From contig NC_092795.1 of the NCBI RefSeq assembly GCF_918797505.1, positions 63,483,056 through 63,547,055 on the forward strand: a DNA stretch of 64,000 bases, written 5' to 3'. Source of the DNA: Bemisia tabaci (lineage: Eukaryota > Arthropoda > Insecta > Hemiptera > Aleyrodidae). Of the stretch, positions 1-13,579 are shown piece by piece. Position 1 is the first letter of the stretch, and each line of letters begins with the position of its first letter. The translations under genes were made by a program, and so were the position numbers. A model generated the notes under the pieces. It searched no databases and was not told the origin of the DNA. It saw nothing but the letters and a program-made list of their open reading frames with translations.

Positions 1-68
1 TATCTCTAATTTCTGTATATTCTCCTTCCATTGCTTGTTCTCATCAATTTTTTGTGTTTTTTATACAG

Positions 69-3000
69 CCGCACAGCTGATCTGCTGATGCAAGAGTCGG
101 GATGCCGACTTGACCACCCTGCTGCTGCCAAATTCAAACAGCACGTAATGGATGGTGACTGGAGTAAGGTACTGCCAATGTATTTCCTATACTGGTTTCT
201 CTCTATTTATCGGAGAGGATTAAAAAATGTCATCTATATTTTCTACAAATGCACAGTTTGAGTAGAGAAAAGATTGTAGCTAAGCTATCGACTAAAAGGT
301 GTGAAGTAATCTGCTCTCTGTCCTGGACGTCTAGTACTGTTAACCTATACAGCAAAACAGGCAAAGTTTCAACTTTTGGATGGTCTTACCTTTGGCAAAT
401 GTTACTTTGCTCTCTCATCAATTTGCAATGACTAGTTTGGCCCAGTTTAAAGTTTCAAAACACCAAGCCAGGTAATACATAGCTGGATTTCAGCAGTGCT
501 TGCAATGGATATTCTTACATGGAAGAGTGTCAGCAAGATCACTGTCTGCCATGGAAATGAGTTCAATTTTCGAATGGTATTCTATCGTCATAGTGTTGCT
601 TTAATGGGCTCATTTATGTCGGAGTCTTATCAGTTCGTTGCATTTTTATCTCAAAGTGCCGTAATCCAATCTGAAGCTTATTATTAGTTGAATTCAAAAA
701 AACATGCATCTCAAAAATTTCTCCCCTGTAACATTTTGTTTAAGTACCAAGCAAACTATCTCCATGAATTGAAGTCATCACAGGACACTTTTTTCTTCCA
801 AGGAAAAAATGGATCGCGTCAAACAGAAAGGAACCAAGCCACATCAGCTATTGCCAAATTTAATCGGGCAATTTAATTTTTTACCCAAGAATGATTTTGC
901 GGATTTTTCTGCAAATTTCAGTCAATTTCCTGTGTAGTACGAAGCAAATTCCTCAAAAATGTCCAAGGAATCCGCCAAAACATTCTCTTGTAAAAAATTA
1001 AATTGCTCTATTAAATTTGGCAATAGCTGATGTGGCTTGGTTCCTTTATGCTTAACGCAGTCCAAATTGTTCTAGTTTTTGAAGGAAAGTTAATGACTAC
1101 ATAGTTCAGTGGTGCATAAACTTCTCCACCCCTCAACTAGACACTGCAATCAGTTGAATACTCTAATCAGAAGGCCCCGAAAAGCAGATTTAAGAAATTG
1201 AGAGACAGGAGATATTGCACTTTTTTGTAATACTACCATATTGTAATATACAAGTTCAAAGCAACCAAATAGTCACCTTTCTGAAATTTTTGAGGAAAAA
1301 GAGGTTTTTAAAATGGGAAGGTCATCGACTTTCCGAATATCCGACTTAAAAATATAATAGTACGTACAATAGGGGAATTGAAAAATCGAAAATTGAGGTG
1401 AATTTTTCCAGACTTCAGACATCATTTTCTTTCTGAATTAAATATAGCCAATATATGCTTCTCATTGTTTTTGTATAGGCTGATCTCGACTTGAATGAAC
1501 TTGAAGCGCTACTTGACAATTCAAAATATAGTCTGGCGGAAATGAAATTTTTGATCTTAGAGCAAAAGTATCTGGAGTATCTTGAGGACGGAAAAGTTTT
1601 AGATGCACTTCATGTCCTTAGAAATGAGCTAACACCTCTACAGCATAACACAGAAAAAGTTCACGAGTTGAGCAGGTAACTATTTTGTTCATAGATTTAT
1701 CAGTACATTTGTGCAATTTGTAAGGTTTTTATTCTGGCCTTAAAAACCCAACTACTTCCTGTCTGGATACACATACATATATTTTTTCATGCTCTAGAAC
1801 TCCAGTAGGAATAAAATCCCTCTTTTGATGGGTGTCCTCAAATAGTAGTTAACAGAATCATATAAAATAAATTGAAGGAGCATTAAAGCAGGGAGAGGTC
1901 TAGTAATTGGAAATTGTTTTTCTTAAATATCTAAGATATGCACTATGTTTAAGTTGGGTATCTGGTTGCATCATGTAAATTGGTGATAATTTTTTTTTTT
2001 GATTAGGAACAACGATATGCTTTTAGATTTGCTTTGTACTTTTCGGGCTTTGAAAAATAAATACTACTTTCAGGAACATTTTTAACGGTAATCAAACTAG
2101 TCCAGAACAAGTATCCAATTTTTTCTTTAAATTTCAACAAACTCGATACTTCTCATTTAACCCCCTGACTCCTGAGTTAGATTTCCACCTTGTGCTCCCC
2201 TAGCTTAAGTAGGTTAGGAATGGCAAAACTGACTATTTTCAGTAAGTTATTTTTAGTTATTTTAGTTTTAGTTTTCCTACCTTATTCGCCCATTTCTCAA
2301 CAAAGCAGCTTAAAATTTAATGTGCCTTATCCTTAAGTATATGCAAGTAAAGATCAGTCACCAATAGTTAATTAAGTACTAGCACCCAATTTTTTTCTAA
2401 AATAAGTAACACCAAAAATGAAGATTTTTGAGGTTCCAAGACAAAAGTTCTCGTCCATAAGGTCTCAGTGCGGTTATGCGAGGACGAGAATTCTGATCCG
2501 TAGGAGTCAAAGGGTTAATAAGGGTTTGTGTAAATTTTGTATTGTCCCTTTTAAAACTTCTTTTCAGCGTGTTGAAATGGAAAAAAATATTTTGACCTTT
2601 AGGTATTTGGAGCATTTTTGTTTTTTTGTGAGGATGCTGACTTGACATGACTTCTCCATGTTTTCATCAGTATGTGGAATAATCAGGCCTACTCTTTTCA
2701 GTGAATAAAAGAAAGCTCCAGACCAGTTACTATTTCCTTTACTTTTTCTTTCATTTTTGATGACAGATAAATTCTTCAAAAAATGCTTAGTGGAGTAGGT
2801 AATGTTAGTAATATGACCCAACTTTTGACATGTATCCAATTTGCTTAACATTCATTGCAAATTCAATTTCTGTTCTAGTTATATGATGTGTAGTGGAAGG
2901 GAAGAACTGATGGCCCGTGCAAGATGGGAAGGTAAAGGGTTGCAATCACGAACAACCTTGATGGATCGCCTACAAGAATTTTTACCGCCCACTGTGATGT

Positions 3001-4144
3001 TACCTCCTCGAAGGTGAGTATCAGTAAATATTTTTTGGGGCTTTTGAGTAGTGTTGAACTTTTTTGTATGATATGCTGAATATGGACTCCTCACCTGCTA
3101 TATATAAGAATTAAATATAGTAGACCCTCACTAAGTCGAAATGCATCAGGACCAAGGATTCATTCCAACTTAGTGGGGTCGCCGAGTCAAGCGGACTTCA
3201 TATTATCTCGTTCTACAATTTCGAATTTCACGGCAAAAGTGCGGCCAAATTACTTTACGTCATAACAACACGTCAGGCGCTGGCGGCTGCTACCGGAACC
3301 ATTGAATGAAAAGCTCTACGCGTTAAAAAAGGCAACTGAAGGTAGTATTTCAGTCATTCTTCTAACTGTAAGACCTCCTAAAACTGTAAGGGATAGGTTG
3401 AGGAAGACATGAGTTGGCACTTAGCTCTGTTGATCCTTGTCTTGCATGGAAGCTGACCGACAAACCGAGTGCGTGTAAAGCGAATGATTTATGACTTCTC
3501 TGGACAGAGGGTGCGCTGATGTCAAGGAGTGGAGGGGGAACGCCAGTGGCATTCGGTTCACTCAAGTTTGACTGCAGTCAAGGCAGCATTGTGCGGCGCT
3601 GTCATTTAGCGCGGCAAAAGAATTTGCATTTGCGGATGGGTATGGGAATAATGAAGATGAGAGACGGATGTTTTTATGGGATCTTTACAAGTTTTGGACA
3701 TGAAAATTTCACTGCGTTAGAGGGTTTTCCGAGTTAGGCGGATATTTTAGCATCGCGTAAACAGGTGATAAAACGGGACTGAGCCATGATTAGCACATTA
3801 GCAAGGTTTCTGGCTAAAGCGGGTTTTGACTTAGCAAGGTTCTACTGTACATGTTCTGGTTTCCAAGGCAGAGGGGAAAAGAAAAGCATAGAAACAATTT
3901 TATGTACCCTCCTTCTGTCCTTTCTTATGAAATTAATTAAGGACCAAAGTTTGTTCCAAGAGATTTTTTTGCATCAATTCTATATCAGAAGATTGGAGGA
4001 TAAGAAAAATGAAAATTTTTAAATTATTTCTTGAAGAATACTCCCTTTATCAGTCAGCTCTAAAAAACTCTTTGGATAATAGGGGTGTGAATAGATCCTA
4101 ATCCTTTGGTAAAAATCTATGATCTACTTGAAGTAAGTATTCAG

Positions 4145-4179
<35 letters not shown>

Positions 4180-7100
4180 TAAAATCAATTTTAATAATTG
4201 CCTCTCAACTCAAGATCTTTGTCGCGTCTGCCAGAATCTTGATTCTAGGATTGCTATATTGAGCATTTCTGCACCCCTGTAGATTGATACAAGCAATTTT
4301 ACAACAATTCAAATTTTTAAAGAATTCAGTAGCTTTCAGAAAATGGGGGAAAAGAGCAGAACAAAATTGTATGTGATGAGTAGGATGAAAGTAGATATCA
4401 ACATTTCAAGAAGTGAAGAAAGATAAAGTGAAGTTAAAAAGTATGACCTCAGACCGCTTGGTTTATTTACTATTGAACTTGCAAGGAAATTAAAAAGAAA
4501 CTGAAATTCATCTGCTATAATTAGAATTTCTTTCTATTGGAGTTCGTTTAAAGCGGGCTAAATTGTATAAAGTTTTCAACAAGGGATGCAACAAAAAATT
4601 TGACAAAGAATCACCCTTAGAAGGAAACATTTTCTGTTTATAGCCGTTTCAATAAGATTCTGTGTTTGTTAGTCTATCATAATTATTATTATTTCAGGCT
4701 TCACACTCTTCTGTCGCAAGCTGTGGAGCTACAGAAACAGAGGTGTCCCTATCATAACACAGAAAGCCAAGAAACAATGGATAATATTTCTCTACTTGTA
4801 GATCATTTGTGTTCAAGGTAATTAAACTTTAAAATCTCAGCTAGCTCTGGTCCACATGATATTAATGACATCTTTTAAATTTCTGTAGTTTTACCTCGAT
4901 TATCCGTTCATCGCTTATTCGGCGAGACTTTTTTTGAAGTTTTCCCTGTTTTTTCCATGCATATATCGTGTGGTTTTATGAGTTTTTGTACATTTTCGAT
5001 TATACTGCGTTCCCTGTATTGGGTCTGAGCTTCCGCCAAAATATTCAGATAATCTGGGTATTACTGTGTCATCCAAATGTTTTTGAATTTCAGGCATCGA
5101 GAAAATAGTGAAGAAACTAAAGCTTGAACTGAATGAACCAATATTCCATTCTTATGTTCTTAGAAGTATAAAATAGAAGTAAATGAAATCCAGAGGAGGA
5201 AAAATTTGATGCCAATAGAATTAATTTAACAGTACGTAACAGTTCTGTCTGTTTGCTCTTCAAAATTTCAAGTATGTAGGTATGATGGAATCCATTAAAT
5301 CTTTCCACATTGAATTCGTAAGCAAGAATATAAAGGTTCCCCTCCATATTAATTCACAATTCCTGCTCACTTATAAACCAGAGTCTACTCAAGTCAAATT
5401 GAGCCCTAAACTTAAATTGATATATTGTATTTTACCCTGGTGGAATTTTCTTGTTTACTAACTTTTTTTTTTTTTTTTGTCAAAATAAATGGGACCCTGT
5501 ATCAGAAGAGGAAGGAAATGTTGGTGAAATTGAGACCAAGTCATTTGCCTAACGTATAGGTTGATTCCAATCCCTAATTTGGTCTCTAATCATTATGGTT
5601 CTTTCATGAGCGGAAAGTTTGAATTTACTGTTTAAAATGTAAACTACAAATGTTTATTTTCACTTATGCGTTAATTTTTGAAGATTTTGTTGTGTTTAAG
5701 GTGTTTTGCATTAAATTTTGATGAGGGAACAAGTTATGCTGTGCTCCATTTCTTACTCTGTGTTGTGATCCATTGTTTGAATTCTTTATACGCTCATATC
5801 ATATGAGCCTTCTTTACTTCCTGATTGAAATCAGGATAGTTTGACGTTAAGATGTGCAATGTTAGTTTAAAGGTTCTCTTAGTTAGTTAGTGTGTGAGCT
5901 TGAAAGACAGAATACCTCCTTTTAAATGTTTACTTTTGCTCCTTACTTTAACCTTCTCTTTTCCAGTAATGCTCCAATTATTAATTTATTGTTTACAGAA
6001 ATCAATTCCCTTGTAAATCAATTCAAGTCCTCACTGATCACTGTGATGAAGTTTGGTTCTGCCGATTTTCGCCTGATGGTCTGAAACTAGCAACTGGTTC
6101 AAAAGATACAACAGTTATAATTTGGGATGTTGATCCTGTAAGTCATATTAAATTCCCCTTCGTACTTCAACAATTGTTTTTTGGATTCTTAAAATTTTCT
6201 ATTTCGAGAAGATCTAGCATGTTGTGACTGATGGATGGAGGGGGGGGAGGAGGAGGAGGAGAGAAGGAAGGGAGTTCGTGTCTTAGTTTTTTCGAATGTT
6301 TTGGAGGAGAGGTGGTCTGGCCATGCCCTTTCTCACTTCACAAAGTTCATCTAGAAAGAGGGGGATAAGAAGAGCATTTAGCATTTCGTTTGAAAGCAGA
6401 AAATTTGCTTTACGCAGCCTCGAATATCCAGGTTGCTTTCTTTTACATGGCTAGAAGCTACACTTTAAATTAAAGTTGAAGTAAAAGTTCAGCTTATAAA
6501 AAAAATTTCTTATCTTCATCTCGTACTTTTAATTATATATATTATATGTTATACTTTTAATTAATATCTTGTGAATATTCGCAATTCCTACTATTCGCAA
6601 TTCCTACTATTCGCGCCGCGAATATTCGCTTCCTCTGCCTTGCGCAATATTCGCACATTGCGAATAATCGCGCCGTCATGAATAGTGAATTTTTGAACTG
6701 ACATTTCTAAATATTCGCGCCGTCATGAAGAACGAATTTTCAAATATTCGCGCCATCAAAAATAACGAATTTCCGAGTGGCAATTGTGAAACGTCGCGAG
6801 GATCTGCCCAAGGCTTCTGCTTCGACCCGAGACATCGCGAAAGGCGGATCTCCTTTGATCTTTACCGACTTTGCCGAGTTTACGAACAGCGAGTGCGATT
6901 GCGATTGGGGGAATAAGCAAAGAGCCCAAATTAAGGATTGAAAAACACAGAAATGTCTGAAATAGAAAAAAAAAGTTCATAAACACATTTCCATTTATAC
7001 CGAAAAAATAAAATACTATGATGTGTCTTTTGATTCTTTGATACTAGCTTGACTGTTTGTTGACTTGACAGTTAACTTCAAATCCTGGAAATGCATATGT

Positions 7101-10100
7101 AACTGCAGGGACAGTCAAGCCAGCATCCAGGGATCTTCAAACACATTCTTAACAGCCTAGGCTACTATCATAGCATTTCATTGTTTTCTGTGCAGGTGAA
7201 TGAGCAAATGGAAAATTCTTAAAAAAATTAATCACATTTTTTTGGTCGACTTTTGTAATATTCGCAAATTTTCACACTTAAAAAGTCATTTCAAATTATT
7301 CGTTTTACTATTCGTAGCTGTGAATAATTGACTTAAATTATTCGCTATTCGCTTCGTTCGGAAAATTCACTATTTGCACAGCCCTTTTATAGAAATAAGT
7401 AATTATCCAGTAGTTACTTTTATATACCCTTATGTACATACATCAAGATAATTGTATATATTTCCTCCTAGGAAGGTTACAATAAATAAACCCTTAAAAA
7501 AAATCTTCATCTGGAAAATATGTTTTTATGAAGTGTAAAGTTATGCATTGTTTATTTCAGGACACGTTAACCTGCTCACATCGTACAACACTAGAGGGAC
7601 ACTCTTATGGTGTAGCTTATCTAGGATGGTCACCAGACAGCACTCATCTGATAGTGTGTGGACCGGAGGATTGTCCTGAATTGTGGATATGGAACGTAGA
7701 AACAGAGGAGTTGCGGAAAAAAGTCACTCACTCTCCCGAAGACTCCCTTACCTCTTGCTCATGGCATCGTGATGGCAAGAAGTTTGTCACAGGGGGAATT
7801 CGAGGCCAATTTTATCAGTGTGTAAGTTCATCACATACTGAGTCATTTTTTAAACTTGAAGAATTTTTTTTGGTGAAAATCATGAAAAATTAGTATATTC
7901 AACGTCTTTTTTGTCATACCTATCATGTAGGAAGTTGTTGCCGAGTGGGTTTTCCTTTTGATTGTTTGCCATCTGTGCAGAGACAAGAGACCCTCCACTG
8001 GCCTCTTCGCGACAGGTAGAAGCTTTTACTTTGGAGGATTCATCACTTCCTTATGGACAATTATAAGGGAGCAACAGTCATCACTCTTTTTTCGGCTGTT
8101 GACCTACCTACATGGTGGATGATGAGCTTCGGATAACGTCATGAGCCAAAGAAGTTTCCCAAACTTCTGCTTGTTTTGGCTTGTTTGCAAAACGAAACTG
8201 CCAACACGTCGTAAAATATCAACCATGTAGGTAAGTCAACAGTTTAATGTTGATGTCCCGAAAGTAAAAGCTTCCACAATAGCCGAGATACGAGTGGAGG
8301 GTCTCTTGTCTCTGTATCTGTACAAGCCCAGAATTAACACTGTACAATATCGTCAGCTCATATTTTGTTTCTTTGGGTGGTGTTCAGCGAAAGAGAACCA
8401 GCCTCTTCAGAAGTGGAGAGGTCGTCCCCCCATAAGTGGTCGGCAGAATTCCTTTCTTATTCTCATAAAGAATACTTTTAAAGTCAAACTTTAAATATGA
8501 ATAATTTTCAGGGTTTTCTTCTCTCGTATTTGATAGCAAGGAAATTAAATTAGGCTCAAAAATACTTATTTGTTTTGCATTTTGTTAGTTGGCCCCTTTT
8601 TATTAATTGTAAAGGACATTATTTCCATGAATTGGAATATAAGCTAAATGAAACCACAGAAAGGAACCAAAGCAATCATTTGGTTCCTCTGTGATCCTTT
8701 ATGAGGGATTCATGAAAAGTAATCAGTTGAATTTTTGTTTACATGGTTTCCCTTGAAGGGTTCTCCCAAGCAACTGTGAAGCAGATGCTTTGTTTTTCAA
8801 AACAATTGGTTCTCTTTTGCTGAATGCCTCCTATGTACCATCTGACAAGATGAGAATTTTAGCATTATAATACATGTTTTCTCATCATAATTTCACATAG
8901 AATTTGATCTGTGCTACAAAAATTATTGAAAATAACCTTTAATCAAGACATCAATGTCTTCGAATGCATAAATTCAAACTTCCCACTCAAAAAGAAACCA
9001 TAATCTACTTGAGACAAATTTCACACTAAACGTCATCGTAACAATGTCTGCATTATAAAAATAAGGCAACCACAATCTGTGCATTTCGGCTCAACTGCTG
9101 CACATTGTTAACACTTTGAACAACACAGAGCGGAGAAGGGACTCAGCTCTGTCAAGAGACCTGCCAAAACTGTTGTAGAGCGAGGTTTGACTAACGTACA
9201 CTCCAGTTTGTCTCGTTAGCGGGCAATTCAAGGTTTTCTTAACCAGCGTTAAATAGAAACATTAGTAGCTTGGTCAGGAGTTTTTTGCAGTAATGTTCAT
9301 TGGATGAATGGTGTTTCTTGTGACACTTTGAAGAGGAAACACATATCAGATTTCTTAAATTTGCATCCTGTCTAATGGTACAATAATACTATCTGCCAAA
9401 ATCAGGAAAATATCGAAATCTACCACTTACAGACGATTTTGAGTTACCCAAAAAACAAATTTTCATGACCATAAAAAGCTATTGTCTAAAATATTATTGA
9501 GTCAACCACATTGCTCTTATGAATGTTAATAAACGTAGATATCTTTCTGGGTACTGAAAAAATACCTAAACACAGTGTCAAGCCCCAGTAGAAATCAGGC
9601 TCGACTTTCAATTATAACCTTGCGTAGCAACAGGGCTAAATAAGTCAGTCGTTATGAACCTGCAAGAGTTCAAAATGGAAGATAACACTTGGATGGTGAT
9701 CAAGAATCTCTCAAGCTTATGCTTTGTAAGCCTACTGTTGAGATTTACTTTGAGGAGAATTTGGTAAATATGTCATTAATTTCACTAATTTTCATGTGCC
9801 CCAGGATTTAGAAGGAACTGTCTTGGATGCATGGGAAGGAGTTCGGGTGAATTGCGTATGGTGTAGATCTGACGGTAAGACAGTTCTAGCTGCAGATACG
9901 CATCATAGAGTTCGATCATACGTTTTTGATGAACTCACTGAAACAAACATGTAAGTATTCAGTCTCCCTCTAATCTTTTCTGTTTTGTTTTTGCTAATAT
10001 TCATTATGATAAAAAAAAGCAAAATTCCCTCGTAAAATTTGTGGTTATTCAAAGAAAAATTGAGTTAAATTGTATAGATGTGTAAAACAAATGGTTTTTC

Positions 10101-13100
10101 TGCATTGAAATAAAACGAATAGGAGTGCAGGGTGGGGGGGGGGGAGGCACAAGCCTATTTAGATAAATTTATCACATTATCGTAACTTTTTCTAATAACT
10201 CTAAAATTTTCAGATTACAAGAAGATCATCCTGTGATGGCATTCACTGTGAATCAAGCCGACCGCCTTGCGCTTCTCAATGTTGCTACACAGGGCGTTCA
10301 CCTGTGGGATCTGCAAGACAAGTGCCTCGTTCGAAAATTCCAAGGAGTTACTCAGGGTCATTTCACAATTCACAGTTGTTTCGGTGGAGTCAATCAAGAT
10401 TTTGTCGCCAGCGGTAGTGAAGGTAATCTTTAATAATTCTCATCCTATGCTATAAATGCTGCTCTTGCTATTGTGCAGACTTTTTACAGTCCTCACTTGA
10501 ATCGCTCAATCTCCAATAGACTTCAGCCCCAGAAATGAAAATGCAAGAAACTTAGTAAAAACTATTAATCAACACGTTTTAAACCTTAGATCTTTATGTG
10601 ACTAACCAATAAAATGCTTTAATATGTTGGAGATATGAGATTTGAAACATGTTTTAAACATTTCTTCGTTTGCTTTTCTTGTATTTTAGTTTTGGCGCTT
10701 GCGTCTTTTTGAGAATGACTGCTTTAGTTCCTCACAAGGCCAGTGTAGGCTATAAAAATGAGTGTAGTCTTGAAAAGTGCAAGATTGGTGAATCTCATTT
10801 GTAGCCTTTAATATATTGTCAATTTTTTTAATTTGTCGTTGAATGGACCCCGCACACCTCTTATGGGAAGCTGCACCATGACGGATTGCCTTCTGACTTA
10901 TGTCATTCGATTCTCCTCAAGATGCTGATCAAAAGTTGTATGTGCGCCAACTTTCTATGATGCACCATTTTCGCAAAAACCTAAGAGAAGATTCAATTAT
11001 TCGGCAATAAAAAGCCAGAAAGATTCCTCATTTCAGTACTCGAGTGAACAAATCAGGGGAACTCCCGCACTGAGCGGCAGTCTTATCTCGGATTTCGCTC
11101 GCCGTTTTGCTCCACCATCCAAATCAGATTCTTGAAGAGCATAAGAACAGGAAAGTCTGAACGTTTACCGGGCGAGTGCGGGAGAGAGATAGCCCCTGAG
11201 TCGGCAGGTACAGATAAGAAGACGGACACGCGCTAGGCTTTTTCCTTATTTACATAGGGGCTGTCCTCAAATGCTTTGTTCTTTTTTTATTCATAGTCGC
11301 CGAATAATTGAATCTTCTCCTAGGTTTTTTGCGAAAACGGTGCATAGTAGAAAGTTGGCGCACATATAACTTTTGATCAGCATCTTGAGGAGAATCGAAT
11401 GACATAAGTCAGTAGGCAATCCGTCATGGTGCAGCTTCCCATAAGAGGTGTGCGGGGTCCTTTAATTCTCATTCCAACATTTAGTCGACTAAGTTTACAG
11501 ATTTATTTAGTTTTAACCATGGTGTCTAGTTTTTTAAAAACGGGGAAAAACTGGGATTCATCAGGGAATGAAAATTTACCAGGGAAATCAGGGAGTCTGT
11601 TCTAGAAACGGGGAATCTCATCTCCAACCACACGGGGATCACTTCGTTTTCAAATTTGGCGGTCTAATCTGACCGAGCGCTATTCAGCTATGTCCATCAG
11701 CCTTCGGCAATTATCGTGCATGCGCAGTTGGAAACGTGCATCAAGCGTCAAAATAATGTTGAAGCTTTCATTGACCAGATAATAGCAACATCAGGAACAT
11801 TTTTTGAATTAAAATTTTGAATGTGCGCTGAAGAAATGGCTGTAAGATTAATTAAAATCGAAACTCATATCTGAAACTCTGGAAAATGAAATCGTTTTCC
11901 CAAGAAAATCCCGGGAAAGTGGGAGAAAACTTCATCTCATCAGGGAATGAGCTCCTGAAAATCAGGGAGAATCAGGGAATGAGCTTTGCCAAGAAAACTA
12001 GACACCATGGTTTTGACGGAAAATATTTATTTTAAGGTTCACAAGTGCAAAGTTATGCAAGTGCGCTGTTTTGAGTCACGTATTCTGCAAGTCCACTGAT
12101 TTTTTAAACGAGATTTTTCACAAGCATGTTGTTTTCTTGGTCCAATTTTTTGCATAAGCACTCAGTTAGTAGAGAAGCATTTTTTTGTAAGTGTGTCGTG
12201 AAAATCGTTGTTTGCTCTTCTGTATCCTGAACAGGTTGAAACACCAAATGATTAAATTTTTAGTGTCATTTGTAAGTTTTTTTGGTAAAGTAATTGCACA
12301 AGAAACATTTCTCATAGAAATCATCAATCGCATCGATATACTTTCCGCGTTTATAATATGAGAACCTTACTGAGCCTTAAAAGGTCTGAAACTGCTTGCG
12401 ACTAGTAAAATTGAAACTTTGGGTGCCAGAAGGGTTCAGTCGCAGTATATTAAAAAATCTGCTAACAGTTCATTCATTGTTAGGGAAGAAAGTAAATGCA
12501 TGCATATCATTGAAATTGCTAAATGTTCATGTCCTTACAATGTCCTAGAGAAAAAGTTCCGGAAAAATCATTCCCTAAATTCTTCTTTAAGATGTGAATT
12601 AGAGACAGACATTCTGAAATACTGCGATTCTGAATCTCCGCATCCGAGAAGTGTCCTTCTGGCACTCAGTGCCTCAATTGTTGAAATTGCATCAAGTAAG
12701 TGAACTCACAAAATATATGCTGATTTCAGATCACAAAGTGTACATATGGCACATCAAAAAAGAACTACCTATCGCAACGCTATCTGGGCACACGAGGATT
12801 GTCAACTGCGTTGCATGGAACCCTGTTTATCATCAGATGCTCGCGTCAGTTTCTGATGACTGTACAGTTCGGATCTGGGGACCGGATGACAAATATCGAA
12901 CCAAAAAACAATCTGGTAAGTGGAAATCATTTATTTCTTACTCTCTGTTTCCACAAGCAGTGCAAAGTTTGCAAGCACGTTAAATTCAGATAGGATCAGC
13001 ACCGTATGAATCAAATTGTAGAAAGTAACAGCAGTTTTTTTTATCCTGATTCAATGAATAAGCAAAAGTAGCAGATTTTTTGTGCTCCAGTAGTATGCAA

Positions 13101-13579
13101 AGTCACGGTTGCCATAGTCAGGGAGTACTGGAAAAACCGGGAAGTGCTATGGAATTTTTAAAAGGTCAGGAAAAACCTGGAAACATCAGGGATGATTAAG
13201 GAAGTGTCAGGAAAAATTTTTAAATCAGCCTTATCTACTCAATAGAATGAGCTTGATGGTTCCCACAGTAAAACCTATTTGGTAATGTGCCCTAGCAGGA
13301 GTTTCTTGAAAACTTCTCCGAAGGAGAAGTCAATGGTAAAAAACTGGTGGTTAGGGCAAAAGGTCATGTCACTACTTCTGGGTCCCTCTCTTAATTCTAT
13401 AACCTTTGATTTTCATACTCCTCTTAGTTAATAAAAGAAAAAAAAAGATTAAGAAGAAGAAGAAAAAAACATTTCTGCAAAATACATCTTTCATTAATTA
13501 ATTTGTTCTTCAATTTTTTTCAGCTTCTGCAGGCGATAGCTCATCAAATGGGAACTCATGGCACGAATCTCGCTCATAG
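69..13579 (+). CDS. WDR26: WD repeat-containing protein 26 (CTLH/GID E3 ligase subunit), 3' ten exons
   Basis: Ten exons chain in phase: 69-168, 1479-1675, 2879-3013, 4698-4817, 5999-6137, 7561-7821, 9805-9950, 10214-10422, 12730-12915 and 13524-13579 (TAG stop). All have AG acceptors and GT donors, giving about 516 codons. The order matches WDR26. A helical CTLH/CRA-type region comes first ([15 protein letters not shown], then [17 protein letters not shown], then [11 protein letters not shown]). WD40 blades follow, with signatures [37 protein letters not shown] and [15 protein letters not shown]26 is a substrate-receptor or scaffold subunit of the CTLH (GID) ubiquitin ligase and also a WD40 adaptor; that is family knowledge. 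The LisH and extreme N-terminal part lie left of the window, so no start codon is visible. The last 18 codons are Ser-rich and not conserved. The family assignment is secure; the last exon is less so because another terminal exon fits (see 13778-13900). Confidence 0.95.
169..1478 (+). other. WDR26 intron with an inverted-repeat element at 816-1058
   Basis: The intron is AT-rich. Between about 816 and 1058 it holds an imperfect inverted repeat: the left arm contains gaaccaagccacatcagc and the right arm its complement gctgatgtggcttggttc, each about 60 bp. This looks like a small MITE or fold-back. Nothing else is evident. Confidence 0.6.
3118..3849. mobile_element. Tigger/pogo-like non-autonomous element
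   Basis: The left end TAGTAGACCCTCACTAAGTC and the right end (complement TACAGTAGAACCTTGCTAAG) form similar inverted termini starting at TA. They resemble the CAGTAGAACCTC-type ends of pogo/Tigger elements of the Tc1/mariner superfamily. Length is about 730 bp. No transposase was recognised. It lies in a WDR26 intron. Confidence 0.6.
4149..4176. repeat. (GA)n microsatellite
   Basis: About 14 GA units lie in the WDR26 intron 3014-4697. The rest of that intron after the Tigger-like element is plain AT-rich sequence. Confidence 0.85.
4884..5070. mobile_element. short Tigger-like MITE
   Basis: The left end contains TACCTCGATTATCCG and the right end the complement of TACCCAGATTATCTG, followed outward by CAGTA. 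The match to the CCTCGATTATCCG type of Tigger terminus suggests a MITE of about 190 bp in a WDR26 intron. No coding capacity. Confidence 0.45.
6567..7390. repeat. tract rich in aatattcgc motifs (possible element)
   Basis: The segment begins with repeated tattcgc / gaatattcgc words (6567-6770) and ends with similar words (7250-7390), some in inverted orientation. Between them lies less repetitive, more GC-rich sequence. This may be a non-autonomous element with subterminal repeats. It lies in the WDR26 intron 6138-7560. Confidence 0.4.
7978..8314. mobile_element. MITE with about 22-bp terminal inverted repeats
   Basis: The left end is CAGAGACAAGAGACCCTCCA and the right end its exact complement. 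Inner matching blocks (agaagcttttactttgg with ccgaaagtaaaagcttcc, and gttgacctacctacatgg with ccatgtaggtaagtcaac) extend the pairing. Length 337 bp. It lies in a WDR26 intron and has no coding capacity. Confidence 0.75.
8960..9300. repeat. dispersed repeat family B, copy 1
   Basis: This stretch aligns along its length with 58030-58385, sharing blocks such as cataaattcaaa, caaacgtca-type words, ctgccaaaac and gtagaaacat. Divergence is considerable. It is an old interspersed repeat in a WDR26 intron; its class is not known. Confidence 0.55.
10845..11460. mobile_element. fold-back element with about 170-bp arms
   Basis: The left end GGACCCCGCACACCTCTTAT is matched by its complement at 11441-11460. 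Pairing continues through blocks such as gcaccatgacggattgcc, ttcgattctcctcaagatgc and gaagattcaattattcgg, so each arm is about 170 bp. The central 280 bp is unique and GC-richer. Non-coding; in the WDR26 intron 10423-12729. Confidence 0.8.
11517..12010. mobile_element. element with CCATGGTGTCTAG termini
   Basis: The left end CCATGGTGTCTAGTTTT and the right end AAAACTAGACACCATGG are perfect inverted repeats, flanked by tttta-type sequence on both sides. The interior is rich in gggaaa / tcaggga words, also seen near 13100-13190 and 61500-61830. Probably a non-autonomous DNA transposon; superfamily not determined. Confidence 0.65.

Noticed and set aside
6725..6916. Arg-rich 63-codon frame as a gene
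   Set aside because: Within the aatattcgc-rich repeat tract, no homology, no context.
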